DNA of 64,000 nt. Origin: PALSA-968 sp964387075. Lineage in GTDB: Bacteria; Bacteroidota; Bacteroidia; B-17B0; Aurantibacillaceae. Of the stretch, positions 34,659 to 42,906 are shown one piece after another (position 1 is the stretch's first letter; each line of letters starts with the position of its first letter). A program made the position numbers and the translations under genes. The notes beneath the pieces were generated by a model. It made no database searches. It was not told the origin of the DNA and was given only the letters and a program-made list of their open reading frames with translations. The stretch spans positions 1-64,000 of the forward strand of contig CAYLVB010000005.1 of assembly GCA_964387075.1 (NCBI GenBank). Reading direction: 5' to 3'.

Positions 34659-35441
34659 ATGAATCCAGAAATTAAACTCATGCACAACGTGTGGGACGGA
34701 CTTGTGACCGTTAAAAGAGGGCAGACCGACCTTCCTTCGCTCAATTTCGATGAACTCATCAGTTCTGTATTCACCGCAGGTCCCTTTTATTTCTATATCA
34801 TCGATTTCTTCGATATGAGCATTTCCAATATCAGCTCGGGATTTAAGGAAGCGCATGGCCTCGATCCATCTTCGATAAAAAACATCAACGATATACTTGC
34901 CCTGGTACACCCCGACGACATGCCTTTTGTTGCGAAGGCCGAAGAAAAGGTATTTTCTTATATCTATAATTCTTTAGGTGTAGAAAAGATCACACGCTAT
35001 AAGGAATCCTATAATCTCCGCTTCAAGACCCCGGATGGCAGTTACCAGTTGTACAACCACCAGTCGGTGATCCTCACGGTTGACGAGAAAGGTAATTTCA
35101 TTAAGTCGCTGAACATACATACCAATATTAGCCACATTACCAAAAAGAACAACTTCAAATGTTCGCTCATTGGTTTAGCGGGGGAGCCGTCGTATTTGAA
35201 CCTGGAGGTTTTTGACGATCCGAATGGGAAGGAGCCGGCTGTATCGGAGAGCGCTTTTTCGAGGAGGGAGATCGGCATCATTAAGTTGCTTTCCCAGGGA
35301 AAAAGCACCAAAGAGATCGCCGCTGAGCTGAGCATTTCGGAAGACACCGTGAAAACACACCGCAAGAACATACTTGCCAAGGCCGACTGCAAGAACGTGG
35401 CCGAGCTCATTGCGCGCAGCATGAGCGAGGGCTGGATCTAA
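34659..35441 (+). CDS. PAS-domain LuxR-type transcriptional regulator
   Basis: 260 residues. Residues about 30-160 form a PAS_3-like sensor fold (YIIDFFDMSISNISSGF, IHPDD-like LVHPDDMPF, YNLRFKTPDGSYQ). Residues about 195-258 form a LuxR/GerE helix-turn-helix (SRREIGIIKLLSQGKSTKEI, SISEDTVKTHRKNILAKA). There is no receiver domain or membrane segment, so it is a one-component cytoplasmic regulator. It sits alone between the adhesin and pyrR genes, and its targets are unknown. A direct repeat around its own promoter may mark autoregulation. Confidence 0.92.
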   Translation: MNPEIKLMHNVWDGLVTVKRGQTDLPSLNFDELISSVFTAGPFYFYIIDFFDMSISNISSGFKEAHGLDPSSIKNINDILALVHPDDMPFVAKAEEKVFSYIYNSLGVEKITRYKESYNLRFKTPDGSYQLYNHQSVILTVDEKGNFIKSLNIHTNISHITKKNNFKCSLIGLAGEPSYLNLEVFDDPNGKEPAVSESAFSRREIGIIKLLSQGKSTKEIAAELSISEDTVKTHRKNILAKADCKNVAELIARSMSEGWI

Positions 35442-35474
35442 TTCACCGAAGTTTTTTCCAGGAAAATTTCGGGC

Positions 35475-35501
35475 ACAAAAAAAGGGAAAAAACCTTCCCT
35501 T
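35475..35501 (-). terminator. Minus-strand terminator-like hairpin
   Basis: On the minus strand AAGGGAA-GGTTTT-TTCCCTT is followed by T residues. No minus-strand gene ends nearby; the nearest upstream minus gene ends at 37082. On the plus strand it would follow the LuxR gene but lacks a T run. Confidence 0.35.
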
Positions 35502-35568
35502 ACCCGGCCGAATGCCGATACGCAAATATACGACAATTATTTAAATTGGCTTTTTAGGCCTTTTTCCC

Positions 35569-35597
35569 TTGCTTTCCCCCAATAAAGTGTATTTTTG
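35569..35597 (+). promoter_or_regulatory. -33/-7 promoter of pyrRB
   Basis: TTG (35569-35571) and TATTTTTG (35590-35597) are 18 bases apart. The ATG is nine bases after the box, leaving no room for a PyrR-type attenuator in the leader. Confidence 0.6.
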
Positions 35598-35606
35598 TGA
35601 TACGTT

Positions 35607-36149
35607 ATGGCGGCAGCAAGAACCCTACTCAACGAAAAACACTTCGAGATCACCTTAACCCGCCTTTGCCACCAATTAGTAGAAGTTCACAACGATTTTA
35701 GCAACACCGTTATCATAGGCCTGCAGCCCCGCGGCGTATTTCTCTCCAAACGTCTGCACGAACGCATCACCAAACTCACCAAGAACAAGAACATCCCGCA
35801 CGGGGAACTCGATATCACCTTTTACCGCGACGATTTCCGACAAAAAGAACTGGTACCTAACCAAACCAACATTCCATTCATTATCGAAGACAAAAGCGTG
35901 GTGCTGGTAGACGATGTCCTCTTTACCGGGCGCACCATACGCGCCGGGATGGACGCGCTGCTGAGCTTTGGAAGGCCCAAACAGGTAGAATTGCTGGTAC
36001 TGATCGATCGTCGCTTCAGCAGGCACCTGCCCATACAGGCCAATTACGTGGGCAAGGCCATAGACTCGATCGAATCGCAGAATGTAAAGGTTGACTGGAA
36101 AGAACTTGACGGACACGATAAAGTAACCATCTTAAACACCAAAGAGTAA
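35607..36149 (+). CDS. pyrR: PyrR-type phosphoribosyltransferase / pyrimidine regulator
   Basis: 180 residues of the type I phosphoribosyltransferase fold. The PRPP-binding loop VVLVDDVLFTGRTIRA and the IGLQPRGVFL start are clear matches to PyrR, which has uracil phosphoribosyltransferase activity and in Gram-positives binds pyr mRNA. In Bacteroidota the RNA-binding role is uncertain, and the nine-base leader here leaves no attenuator. pyrB begins one base after the stop codon, so the two are co-translated. Confidence 0.93.
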   Translation: MAAARTLLNEKHFEITLTRLCHQLVEVHNDFSNTVIIGLQPRGVFLSKRLHERITKLTKNKNIPHGELDITFYRDDFRQKELVPNQTNIPFIIEDKSVVLVDDVLFTGRTIRAGMDALLSFGRPKQVELLVLIDRRFSRHLPIQANYVGKAIDSIESQNVKVDWKELDGHDKVTILNTKE

Positions 36150-36150
36150 A

Positions 36151-37080
36151 ATGAGCCACCTGAGCGTTAATCATCTTCTGGGAATCAAGAACATCACAAA
36201 GAACGATATTGAGCTCATTTTACACACCGCCAAGAATTTCAAAGAGGTCATTAACAGGCCCATCAAAAAAGTTCCTTCGCTCCGCGACATTACAATAGCC
36301 AACCTTTTCTTCGAGAACTCAACACGCACCCGCATCTCCTTCGAACTGGCGCAAAAAAGATTAAGCGCCGATACGGTAAACTTTGCTGCAGCCAGCTCTT
36401 CGGTTAAAAAAGGAGAAACACTGGTAGATACGGTAAACAACATCCTGGCCATGAAAGTGGATATGGTGGTGATGCGCCACCCGAACCCGGGAGCTTGTGT
36501 GTACCTGAGCCAAAAAATAAAGAACTGCAAGATCATTAATGCCGGCGACGGGGCGCACGAGCATCCCACCCAGGCATTGCTCGACGCCTTTTCGATCCAG
36601 GAAAAACTCGGCTCACTGAAAGGAAAGAAAGTGGTGATCGTAGGTGACATCCTGCACTCGCGGGTGGCTCTCTCAAATATCTTCTGCCTGCAGAAAATGG
36701 GCGCTTCCGTAAAAGTTTGCGGCCCGGCCACGCTGATCCCGCGCTATATCACTTCACTCGGTGTAGAAGTTGAAAGTGACCTGCGCAAAGCCCTGGAATG
36801 GGCCGATGTAGCCAATATGCTGCGCATACAGCTCGAGAGACAGGAGATCAAATTCTTCCCCAGCCTGCGCGAATACAGCATGCTTTACGGTTTGACCCAG
36901 GAAATGCTCGACGACCTGAAAAAAGAAGTACTCATTATGCACCCGGGCCCTATTAACCGGGGAGTGGAGATCACCAGCGAGGTGGCCGACGGCAATAACT
37001 CCATTATCCTGGAGCAGGTAGAAAACGGTGTAGCGGTAAGAATGGCGGTGATGTTCCTGCTGGCCGGGAAACAGAACTAG
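36151..37080 (+). CDS. pyrB: Aspartate carbamoyltransferase catalytic subunit
   Basis: 309 residues. It makes carbamoyl-aspartate from carbamoyl phosphate and aspartate, the committed step of pyrimidine synthesis. The carbamoyl-phosphate motif STRTRISFE, the HPTQALLD motif, GDILHSRVA and HPGPINRGVE are all present. No regulatory pyrI is adjacent. It follows pyrR with one base between and its stop is one base from the convergent second lepB gene, so the two transcripts must overlap. Confidence 0.97.
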   Translation: MSHLSVNHLLGIKNITKNDIELILHTAKNFKEVINRPIKKVPSLRDITIANLFFENSTRTRISFELAQKRLSADTVNFAAASSSVKKGETLVDTVNNILAMKVDMVVMRHPNPGACVYLSQKIKNCKIINAGDGAHEHPTQALLDAFSIQEKLGSLKGKKVVIVGDILHSRVALSNIFCLQKMGASVKVCGPATLIPRYITSLGVEVESDLRKALEWADVANMLRIQLERQEIKFFPSLREYSMLYGLTQEMLDDLKKEVLIMHPGPINRGVEITSEVADGNNSIILEQVENGVAVRMAVMFLLAGKQN

Positions 37081-37081
37081 T

Positions 37082-37948
37082 TTATTTCTTAATAAGCAGT
37101 TTTCCTTTTAATTTATTCCCGGGTATAAAGCCCCAGTGTCGCGAATCGATGGAATTATCGAGGTTATCGCCTGTAGCAAAATAATAATTCTGTTTTACTG
37201 TGTAAGTTTTCTTTTCTTCCTCGTTGATATAGATCTTTCCTTTTTGCACATCCACAACGTTGCCTTCAAAAACAGCGATGATCCTTTGGAAATAGCGAAT
37301 ATTAGTTGCGTCCAGCTTCAGTGTGTCGCCGGCTTTTGGAATGTACAAGGGCCCAAAATGATCCTTGTTCCATTTTACTTCGGGGCTTCGCGGAAATACA
37401 TCTTCATCTACCAGGGCAGAATCTTCGCTATTAGGCATCAAGGAATAGATCTTTTTTTCTGCCTGCAGACCTTTATACTGATCGTCGGTGAGCGTTAGGA
37501 GGTACACACAGCTGTCGTCTACCAGGTAACGCTCGCTGATGTTCTTTTCAGTGAAAACAACACTGTCGGCCTGTTTTTCGATCTTGGCGATGTAGTTGTG
37601 GAGGAAGTTTTCATTTTCGGGGATCAGCTTACCATTAACGTAAATACGCGAGCGGATAAAGCTCACGGTGTCGCCGGGCATTCCAACCAGTCGCTTTAGT
37701 ATTTGGTTCTTTACCTGCGCGGTATCGGCGTTTGAAAGCGGGAGAGACACGATCACAATATCATTACGCTCGTAGGAAGGACTCTTTTTAACGAAGAACC
37801 AGGAACCGCGTTTTAAGGTGGGCTGCATGGCCGAAGAGCGCACCACGAAAATATCCAGGAAAAAAAGTTTGATGGCAATAAAGACAATAAAGCCCGCGAA
37901 AAGTGGAAAAAGGTATTTCTTATCCAGGTATTTTCTCGGGTGCTTCAT
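37082..37948 (-). CDS. Signal peptidase I-like protein lacking the catalytic serine
   Basis: 288 residues with one N-terminal membrane anchor (LFAGFIVFIAIKLFFLDIF). The S26 signal-peptidase fold is clear: KRLVGMPGD with the general-base Lys85, and GDNLDNSIDSRHWGFIPG. However, the nucleophile box reads RSSAMQPTL: the residue just before Met41, where LepB has its serine, is Ala40 (codon GCC). Ser38 and Ser39 are nearby but offset. It follows the full LepB gene with no intergenic base. It may be a non-catalytic partner or use a shifted serine. Its stop codon is one base from the convergent pyrB stop. Confidence 0.9.
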   Translation of the reverse strand: MKHPRKYLDKKYLFPLFAGFIVFIAIKLFFLDIFVVRSSAMQPTLKRGSWFFVKKSPSYERNDIVIVSLPLSNADTAQVKNQILKRLVGMPGDTVSFIRSRIYVNGKLIPENENFLHNYIAKIEKQADSVVFTEKNISERYLVDDSCVYLLTLTDDQYKGLQAEKKIYSLMPNSEDSALVDEDVFPRSPEVKWNKDHFGPLYIPKAGDTLKLDATNIRYFQRIIAVFEGNVVDVQKGKIYINEEEKKTYTVKQNYYFATGDNLDNSIDSRHWGFIPGNKLKGKLLIKK

Positions 37949-39685
37949 TTAGGCAGCGGCTTTCTTCGCCTTGCGTTTACGGTATTTGGCTATCCCCCAC
38001 CACAAAGCAACGATCACCAGGAAATGAATGAAATACGACTTCGATATTCCGTCATCCGTTACATAGGTAAAGAAACGCTCCCATCGGTATTTTCCTTGTT
38101 TGGAGTTCTTGGTCAAAGAGGAAATAATCCCTTTACCCGAAATAGGATTCTTATCGCCGTCCTTCATGCTGAACCAAATGAACAAAGGTTTTCCTACCAC
38201 GTGATCGTATGGAACAAATCCCCAGGAGCGGGAGTCGGCCGAGTTGTGGCGGTTATCCCCCATCATGAAATAATAATCCTGTTTGAAAGTGTATTTGTTC
38301 GTCTCCACATCGTTGATGAAGATCTTGCCGTTCTTTACTTCGAGTTTGTTATCGTCATACACATCGATCACTCTATCATAAAGACAGATGTTTGATGTAT
38401 CAATAGTAACCGTTGCGCCTGCCTTTGGCAATACAATGGGACCGAAATTATCGTTGTTCCATGGATAGCGCGGGTTATGCGGGAAGATATGCAGATCGCC
38501 CTTTCCTTTGGGCTCCAACGATCTTTCTACCTTCAGTACACCGGGAATATTCTGCACCCGCGAAGCTACATCGGCAGGCATGTTCAGCACATATTCCATT
38601 GTATCGCCTTTGATATCGCGCAAGCCGCCTTCTCCAACATAAATATCCAGCTTATCGAATAGCATGGCGTTTGGAATAAAGGCTCTGTTATCGAAATCGT
38701 AAGTTCCGAATACAGGTCCGCTGGTCGTTACATAATAATAATACTGCGCGTGTTTTGGGGTAGGAACCAATTTGTCGTTGATATACACATCGCGGTCCTT
38801 GATCTCCAGCTTATCTCCCGCAATGGCCACGCAGCGTTTTACGTAGAACTCGCGCTTATCTATCGGGCGGGCCACGATCTGTCCTACCGGCTTGCTGCTA
38901 CCCTCGGGTTCAAAATTGGGGTTCTGCATGGCCTCCCAGCCGTAAGAGCGCACCATGTCGTAATAGCTGCGGTCTGACTGCCAACCGATGGCTACAGTAT
39001 CTCCGTCGGGATAATTGAATACCACTATATCGCCGTTCTTTGGTGTGCCCATGCCCGGCAAGCGCCATTTGGGAAGCCTTATCCACTCGAGATACGACTT
39101 GGTGGTGGTAGAGAATGGCATGGTATGATGCGCGAAAGGAAAGGCCAGTGGAGTTTGAGGCACTTTTGCACCATAACTGAATTTACTTACAAAAAGAAAA
39201 TCGCCAACCAATAAAGATTTCTCTAATGAAGAAGTAGGAATAGTAAATGCTTCCAAAAAGAAAGTGCGGATAACCGAAGCCGCCACAACCGCAAAGATCA
39301 ATGGATCCACCCAATTCTTGATGAAAGGATGCTCTTTTCCTTTGATATCAGGTACACCCGTAAGTTTTACTTTCGGATCGAAACCGAGATAAGGAATATA
39401 CAGGAAAGGCATCAGGGAAGCGATCAAAAGATCACTCGCCTTGCGTTTACCGAAATAACGCGCCAGGTTAAAGCCCAGAACGCCGTACATGATGATGTTG
39501 ACGCCCGGAACGATCATCAGGGCGGTCCACCATTTAGGTTTTTCGGTGATTTTAAAAGCTTCATAGAAATTAAGGAATGGAACAAAAGCCTTCCAGCCGG
39601 CAATGCCCGCCTTTTGGAAGCATTTGAAAAGCCCGATCCAGGAAACAGCGACAAGAATTAAGAAGATAAGATTGCCTATGTACAT
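37949..39685 (-). CDS. lepB: Signal peptidase I with N-terminal DUF5684 membrane domain
   Basis: 578 residues, twice the usual LepB length. Residues about 1-105 form a DUF5684-like domain with three membrane segments. The peptidase part has the nucleophile box IPTSSLEKSL (Ser153, Leu in place of the usual Met), the base Lys283 in YVKRCVAIAGD, and GDNRHNSADSRSWGFVP. A further membrane segment lies near the C-terminus (YFIHFLVIVALWWGIA). It removes signal peptides from exported proteins at the periplasmic face. It is followed without a gap by the serine-less paralog. Confidence 0.95.
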   Translation of the reverse strand: MYIGNLIFLILVAVSWIGLFKCFQKAGIAGWKAFVPFLNFYEAFKITEKPKWWTALMIVPGVNIIMYGVLGFNLARYFGKRKASDLLIASLMPFLYIPYLGFDPKVKLTGVPDIKGKEHPFIKNWVDPLIFAVVAASVIRTFFLEAFTIPTSSLEKSLLVGDFLFVSKFSYGAKVPQTPLAFPFAHHTMPFSTTTKSYLEWIRLPKWRLPGMGTPKNGDIVVFNYPDGDTVAIGWQSDRSYYDMVRSYGWEAMQNPNFEPEGSSKPVGQIVARPIDKREFYVKRCVAIAGDKLEIKDRDVYINDKLVPTPKHAQYYYYVTTSGPVFGTYDFDNRAFIPNAMLFDKLDIYVGEGGLRDIKGDTMEYVLNMPADVASRVQNIPGVLKVERSLEPKGKGDLHIFPHNPRYPWNNDNFGPIVLPKAGATVTIDTSNICLYDRVIDVYDDNKLEVKNGKIFINDVETNKYTFKQDYYFMMGDNRHNSADSRSWGFVPYDHVVGKPLFIWFSMKDGDKNPISGKGIISSLTKNSKQGKYRWERFFTYVTDDGISKSYFIHFLVIVALWWGIAKYRKRKAKKAAA

Positions 39686-39699
39686 AGTTTTTTATTTAT

Positions 39700-39762
39700 T
39701 TATTGCCGCTCCGAAGGAGTCCCTTTAGGAAAGGCATCCCTTCGGGAGGTTATGCAAAGATG
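39700..39762 (-). promoter_or_regulatory. lepB promoter and hairpin-rich leader
   Basis: A -7-like box CATCTTTG (minus strand, 39755-39762) is one base off consensus. The 69-base leader contains CTCC-TTC-GGAG and CCTTT/AAAGG short hairpins, which look like a dispersed repeat inserted in the leader. Confidence 0.4.
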
Positions 39763-39839
39763 CTAATGAATTGTCACAAAAACGGGCTTAGTGCCTGATT
39801 ATTTATCAATTAGGATTCTTTAACAAGGCTAATTTACGC

Positions 39840-39847
39840 TATTTTTG
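39840..39847 (+). promoter_or_regulatory. -7 box TATTTTTG for glycosyltransferase
   Basis: An exact TAnnTTTG match five bases before the GTG start at 39853. Confidence 0.6.
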
Positions 39848-39852
39848 CAAGA

Positions 39853-41073
39853 GTGAAAATACTCTTCCTAACCCAATATTTCCCCCCCGAAGTAGGCGCC
39901 CCGCAAAACCGCCTATTCGAGCTGGCCACACGCCTGAAAAAGAAGGGAATTGACGTGGAAATACTCACCGCCATGCCCAATTACCCGCAAATGAAGATCT
40001 ATCCTGGCTATGAAGGGAAGTCCTTTTTTACTGAAACCCTAGACAATCTAACCGTCCATCGCGCAAAGATCTATATCCCCAAGAGTAAAAGCATCGTTGA
40101 GCGACTACGAAATTATTTCTCTTTCGTGTTCTCATCCGCCAACGCTGCCTTATTTCGTTTGCCGAAGTACGATTATGTTTTTTGCGAGTCTCCTCCCCTC
40201 TTTTTGGGTATGTCGGCTTTGTGGATACGCCTCTTCAAAGGAAGCAAACTCATCTTCAATGTATCGGATCTTTGGCCCGAGAGCGCCGAGAAATTAGGAT
40301 TGGTCAGCAATAAGTTCCTGCTGTGGATGTCGTACCGACTCGAAGCTTTGTGCTACAAAAGATCCATTTTGGTATCGGGACAAACGCAAGGCATTTGTCA
40401 CAGTATAAGAACGCGTTTTCCGAATAAAGATGTGTATTGGCTGCCGAACGGTGTGGATGTGAGTTATTACGATCCCAAGGGAATAAAAAGTAATTGGCGC
40501 GCCGAGAATGGTTTTGCAGAGAAAGATTTTTTAGTGCTTTACGCAGGAATTATCGGTATCGCGCAGGGATTGGAAGTTTTACTTCATGCGGCTGATAAAT
40601 TAAGAGAGAACACTGACATCAAAATATTACTCGTGGGCAGCGGTCCCGAAAAAGAAAAACTCCTTGCCTTGAAAGAGCAATTGGGGTTGAAGAATGTTTT
40701 CTTTTATGACATGCTTAGCAAGGACAAAATGCCGCAGGTGGTTGCGGCCAGCAATGCCGCTGTGATCCCATTAAAGAAACTGGATCTTTTCAAAGGCGCC
40801 ATTCCCTCCAAGATATTTGAGAACCTGGCCATGCAGAAACCTATTCTCTTAGGCGTAGAAGGAGAGGCCAAAGAACTTTTCATCAACCAGGGCAATTGCG
40901 GGCTTTTCTTTGAGCCCGAGAATGCAAATGATCTCTCTCTCAAAATAAAAGAGCTTGCCAATAACCCCGTCGTTTGCGCGGCTTACGGGAAGAACGCCCG
41001 GGAATATGTCTCCGCTAAATTCGACCGGAATACGATCGCCGAGAGCTTCTTTCAGAAGTTAAGTTCCCTCTAA
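39853..41073 (+). CDS. GT4 glycosyltransferase, WbuB-like
   Basis: 406 residues of the GT-B fold. The N-terminal FLTQYFPPEVGAPQNRLFELA motif and the Rossmann C-half (LYAGIIGIAQGLEVLL, GSGPEKEKL, AAVIPLKKLDLFKGAIPSKIFENLA) match WbuB-type GT4 enzymes that add amino sugars in surface polysaccharides. No other glycosyltransferase is adjacent; the nonulosonate genes are 15 kb away. The start codon is GTG, five bases after the -7 box, consistent with a leaderless mRNA. The donor sugar cannot be given. Confidence 0.93.
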   Translation: MKILFLTQYFPPEVGAPQNRLFELATRLKKKGIDVEILTAMPNYPQMKIYPGYEGKSFFTETLDNLTVHRAKIYIPKSKSIVERLRNYFSFVFSSANAALFRLPKYDYVFCESPPLFLGMSALWIRLFKGSKLIFNVSDLWPESAEKLGLVSNKFLLWMSYRLEALCYKRSILVSGQTQGICHSIRTRFPNKDVYWLPNGVDVSYYDPKGIKSNWRAENGFAEKDFLVLYAGIIGIAQGLEVLLHAADKLRENTDIKILLVGSGPEKEKLLALKEQLGLKNVFFYDMLSKDKMPQVVAASNAAVIPLKKLDLFKGAIPSKIFENLAMQKPILLGVEGEAKELFINQGNCGLFFEPENANDLSLKIKELANNPVVCAAYGKNAREYVSAKFDRNTIAESFFQKLSSL

Positions 41074-41121
41074 GAACAGCCCTGAACCACCCCACTTTTT
41101 CGAAGAACTTCGTTCTTCCTG

Positions 41122-41223
41122 AAAAGCCCCTCCTTGCAAAGGAGGGGAATGTTTAGCAGCCGATACATTAATTATAAAGAAATGCTGTATTAAGCTCCCC
41201 TCCTTTGCAAGGAGGGGCTTTTT
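41122..41223. repeat. Pair of near-palindromic repeats in inverted orientation
   Basis: A palindrome-like unit with CCCCTCC/GGAGGGG arms around TTGCAAA lies at 41122-41147 and its reverse complement at 41197-41223. Together they can fold into one long stem with a loop of about 49 bases. Between convergent genes it may act as a two-way transcription block. Confidence 0.6.
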
Positions 41224-41226
41224 CAT

Positions 41227-41244
41227 GTCCCGCCGCAGCGGGAC
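41227..41244. repeat. Perfect palindrome GTCCCGC-CGCA-GCGGGAC
   Basis: An 18-base hairpin with 7-bp arms directly after the inverted repeat pair. No T run follows on either strand, so it is probably part of the repeat block. Confidence 0.5.
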
Positions 41245-41275
41245 GAAAAAGCGGGGTGGTCGGCCGAAGGCCAAA

Positions 41276-41303
41276 GAAAAAGCCCCGTCTGCAAGACGGG
41301 GCT
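41276..41303 (-). terminator. Terminator of rpsF-rpsR-rplI operon
   Basis: AGCCCCGTCT-TGC-AGACGGGGCT stem on the minus strand followed by TTTTT, 25 bases after the rplI stop. Confidence 0.9.
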
Positions 41304-41327
41304 CTCTTTTAGTGTGGATCAAAGAAA

Positions 41328-41777
41328 TTACTCAGCGATCACTTCGAAGTTCAGGTTGGTAACCACTTCATTCTTAAAAAGACGAACTTTAGCGGTATAA
41401 GTACCTAATTGCTTGATAGCGTCTCCGTTGATCTCGATGTTCTTACGTTCGATATCAAAGCCCTGTGCTTTTAAAGCCTCAGCGATCTGGATATTGCTAA
41501 CAGAACCAAAGATCTTACCGTTCTCGCCTGCTTTGGCACCAACCTTTACGGTTACAGTAGCCAGTTTCTCAGCATAAGAAGCGGCTTCTTTACGTAGCTT
41601 TTCTTCTTTGAAAGATTGTTGTTTCTTTATTTCGGCAAGCTCTTTACGGCTGCCATCGGTAGCCAATTTGGCGATACCGCGGGGTAAAAGAAAGTTACGG
41701 CCATAACCGGGACGAACTTTTACCACATCATGTTTAAAGCCTAGGCCCTTAACATCTTCTTTTAATATTACTTCCAT
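41328..41777 (-). CDS. rplI: 50S ribosomal protein bL9
   Basis: 149 residues, the usual length. The N-terminal rRNA-binding domain (EVILKEDVKGLGFKHDVVKVRPGYGRNFLLP is read across residues 2-32) and the long connecting helix to the C-terminal domain are present. It is the last gene of the conserved rpsF-rpsR-rplI operon and is followed by a strong terminator. Confidence 0.98.
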   Translation of the reverse strand: MEVILKEDVKGLGFKHDVVKVRPGYGRNFLLPRGIAKLATDGSRKELAEIKKQQSFKEEKLRKEAASYAEKLATVTVKVGAKAGENGKIFGSVSNIQIAEALKAQGFDIERKNIEINGDAIKQLGTYTAKVRLFKNEVVTNLNFEVIAE

Positions 41778-41796
41778 TTTAAATTCCTCCTATTAA

Positions 41797-42063
41797 TTAT
41801 TTTAAACAATCGGCTACGTATGGTAAAATGGCCAGGTGACGCGCGCGTTTTACGGCCTGCGACACTTTATGCTGGAATTTTAACGAAGTACCCGTTAAAC
41901 GACGTGGTAAAATTTTACCCTGCTCGTTGATGAATTTCAATAAGAAATCACCGTCTTTGTAATCGATATACTGGATACCGCTTTTTTTGAAGCGACAGTA
42001 TTTTTTACGTTTCTGCTCCGCCTGCGGAGGATTTAAATAACGTATCTCTGAATTTGATGCCAT
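41797..42063 (-). CDS. rpsR: 30S ribosomal protein bS18
   Basis: 88 residues with the bS18 core: YCRFKKSGIQYIDYKD, KILPRRLTGTSLKFQ and VSQAVKRARHLAILP. It forms a heterodimer with bS6 in the small-subunit platform. It lies 19 bases upstream of rplI and 90 bases after rpsF. Confidence 0.98.
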   Translation of the reverse strand: MASNSEIRYLNPPQAEQKRKKYCRFKKSGIQYIDYKDGDFLLKFINEQGKILPRRLTGTSLKFQHKVSQAVKRARHLAILPYVADCLK

Positions 42064-42153
42064 TTTTTATTTTCGATTTTTTAATTTACAATTTTTAGAT
42101 CTTGTATCCGGCTGTTTAAATGACCAAATCGTCAATCTTCAAATCGTCAATGT

Positions 42154-42540
42154 TTATGCGTTAGACTTTTCTTTACGGGCCGGTTTAAAAGGTACGCCTT
42201 CGCCGCCTTTTAATTTGGTACGACGTTTCTCTGCATACTCGCTCGCGTGCTTATCTAAAGCCACGGTTAAGTAACGCATTACACGCTCATCACGTTTAAA
42301 GGCCACTTCGAGCTCATTCACCAAAGTGATGCTGTCGGTTGTGTACTCAAACAGGTGATAAAATCCGGTTGATTTTTTTTGGATCGGGTAGGCTAATTTC
42401 TTTAGTCCCCAGAACTCTTCGCTTACGACCTTTGCTCCCAGGTCGCCCAGTTGCTTTTTAAACTTTTTTGCGGTCTCCTTTGCCTGTTCATCAGACAAAA
42501 CGGGAGTTAAAATGAAGACCGTCTCATAATGTTTGCTCAT
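42154..42540 (-). CDS. rpsF: 30S ribosomal protein bS6
   Basis: 128 residues. YETVFILTPVLSDEQ, EFWGLKKLAYPIQKKSTG and YHLFEYT match bS6, with a Lys-rich C-terminal tail typical of Bacteroidota. The open frame starts 20 codons upstream, but those codons overlap the promoter; the ATG at 42540 is the standard start. It heads the ribosomal operon. Confidence 0.97.
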   Translation of the reverse strand: MSKHYETVFILTPVLSDEQAKETAKKFKKQLGDLGAKVVSEEFWGLKKLAYPIQKKSTGFYHLFEYTTDSITLVNELEVAFKRDERVMRYLTVALDKHASEYAEKRRTKLKGGEGVPFKPARKEKSNA

Positions 42541-42569
42541 TGTTTTTATCCTTTTTATTTTAAGGGACG

Positions 42570-42601
42570 CAAAGATAGGGAATAAGCCTGATTGGGGCAA
42601 A
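42570..42601 (-). promoter_or_regulatory. Complete -33/-7 promoter of ribosomal operon
   Basis: TTTG (42598-42601) and TATCTTTG (42570-42577) on the minus strand are 20 bases apart, a full consensus. The leader to the rpsF ATG is at most 29 bases, too short for the known S6:S18 mRNA-binding structure. Confidence 0.75.
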
Positions 42602-42609
42602 TTTAGGGA

Positions 42610-42790
42610 AAAGGTTAATTCGTTAATAGTTAATGGGTTATAGGTTGATTCGTTAAGGGTTATGCGATTAGCTGATTATGAAGGGTTTGGGCGAGCCCCC
42701 GTATCCAGGTTTTCCTTCGAAGGAACATTTCGGGCGGGGTCGGGCTGCTGCGGGGTTCCGCTTTTTGCAGCTACAGGCTGTTCATCTTAA
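42610..42790. repeat. Intergenic repeat DNA with TTAATTCGTTAA-like and GGGCGG-type elements
   Basis: A stretch of short degenerate repeats (GTTAATTCGTTAATAGTTAA and variants, 42615-42675) is followed by a GC-rich element with GCCCCC and GGGCGGGG arms (42689-42780) that resembles a common Bacteroidota dispersed repeat. No gene was found in 42601-42906. Confidence 0.45.
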
Positions 42791-42906
42791 CAGATCATAT
42801 CAAATCCGCGTCATCTGCGTTCCAAATCACATCCCGTAAGACAAAAGAGCCACGCCGCGGCGGGCCCGCTGCCTCCCTTTCGCAGATTAAAGTGAATTGA
42901 CTGTTT

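Noticed and set aside
35598..35606. PyrR-controlled attenuator before pyrR
   Set aside because: Only nine bases separate the promoter box and the start codon, so there is no room for it.
41074..41327. CRISPR array near the ribosomal operon
   Set aside because: The repeats are two inverted palindromes and not evenly spaced direct repeats with unique spacers; no cas gene is near.
42541..42569. S6:S18-binding leader of rpsF
   Set aside because: The leader is at most 29 bases and A/T-rich, too short for the known structure.
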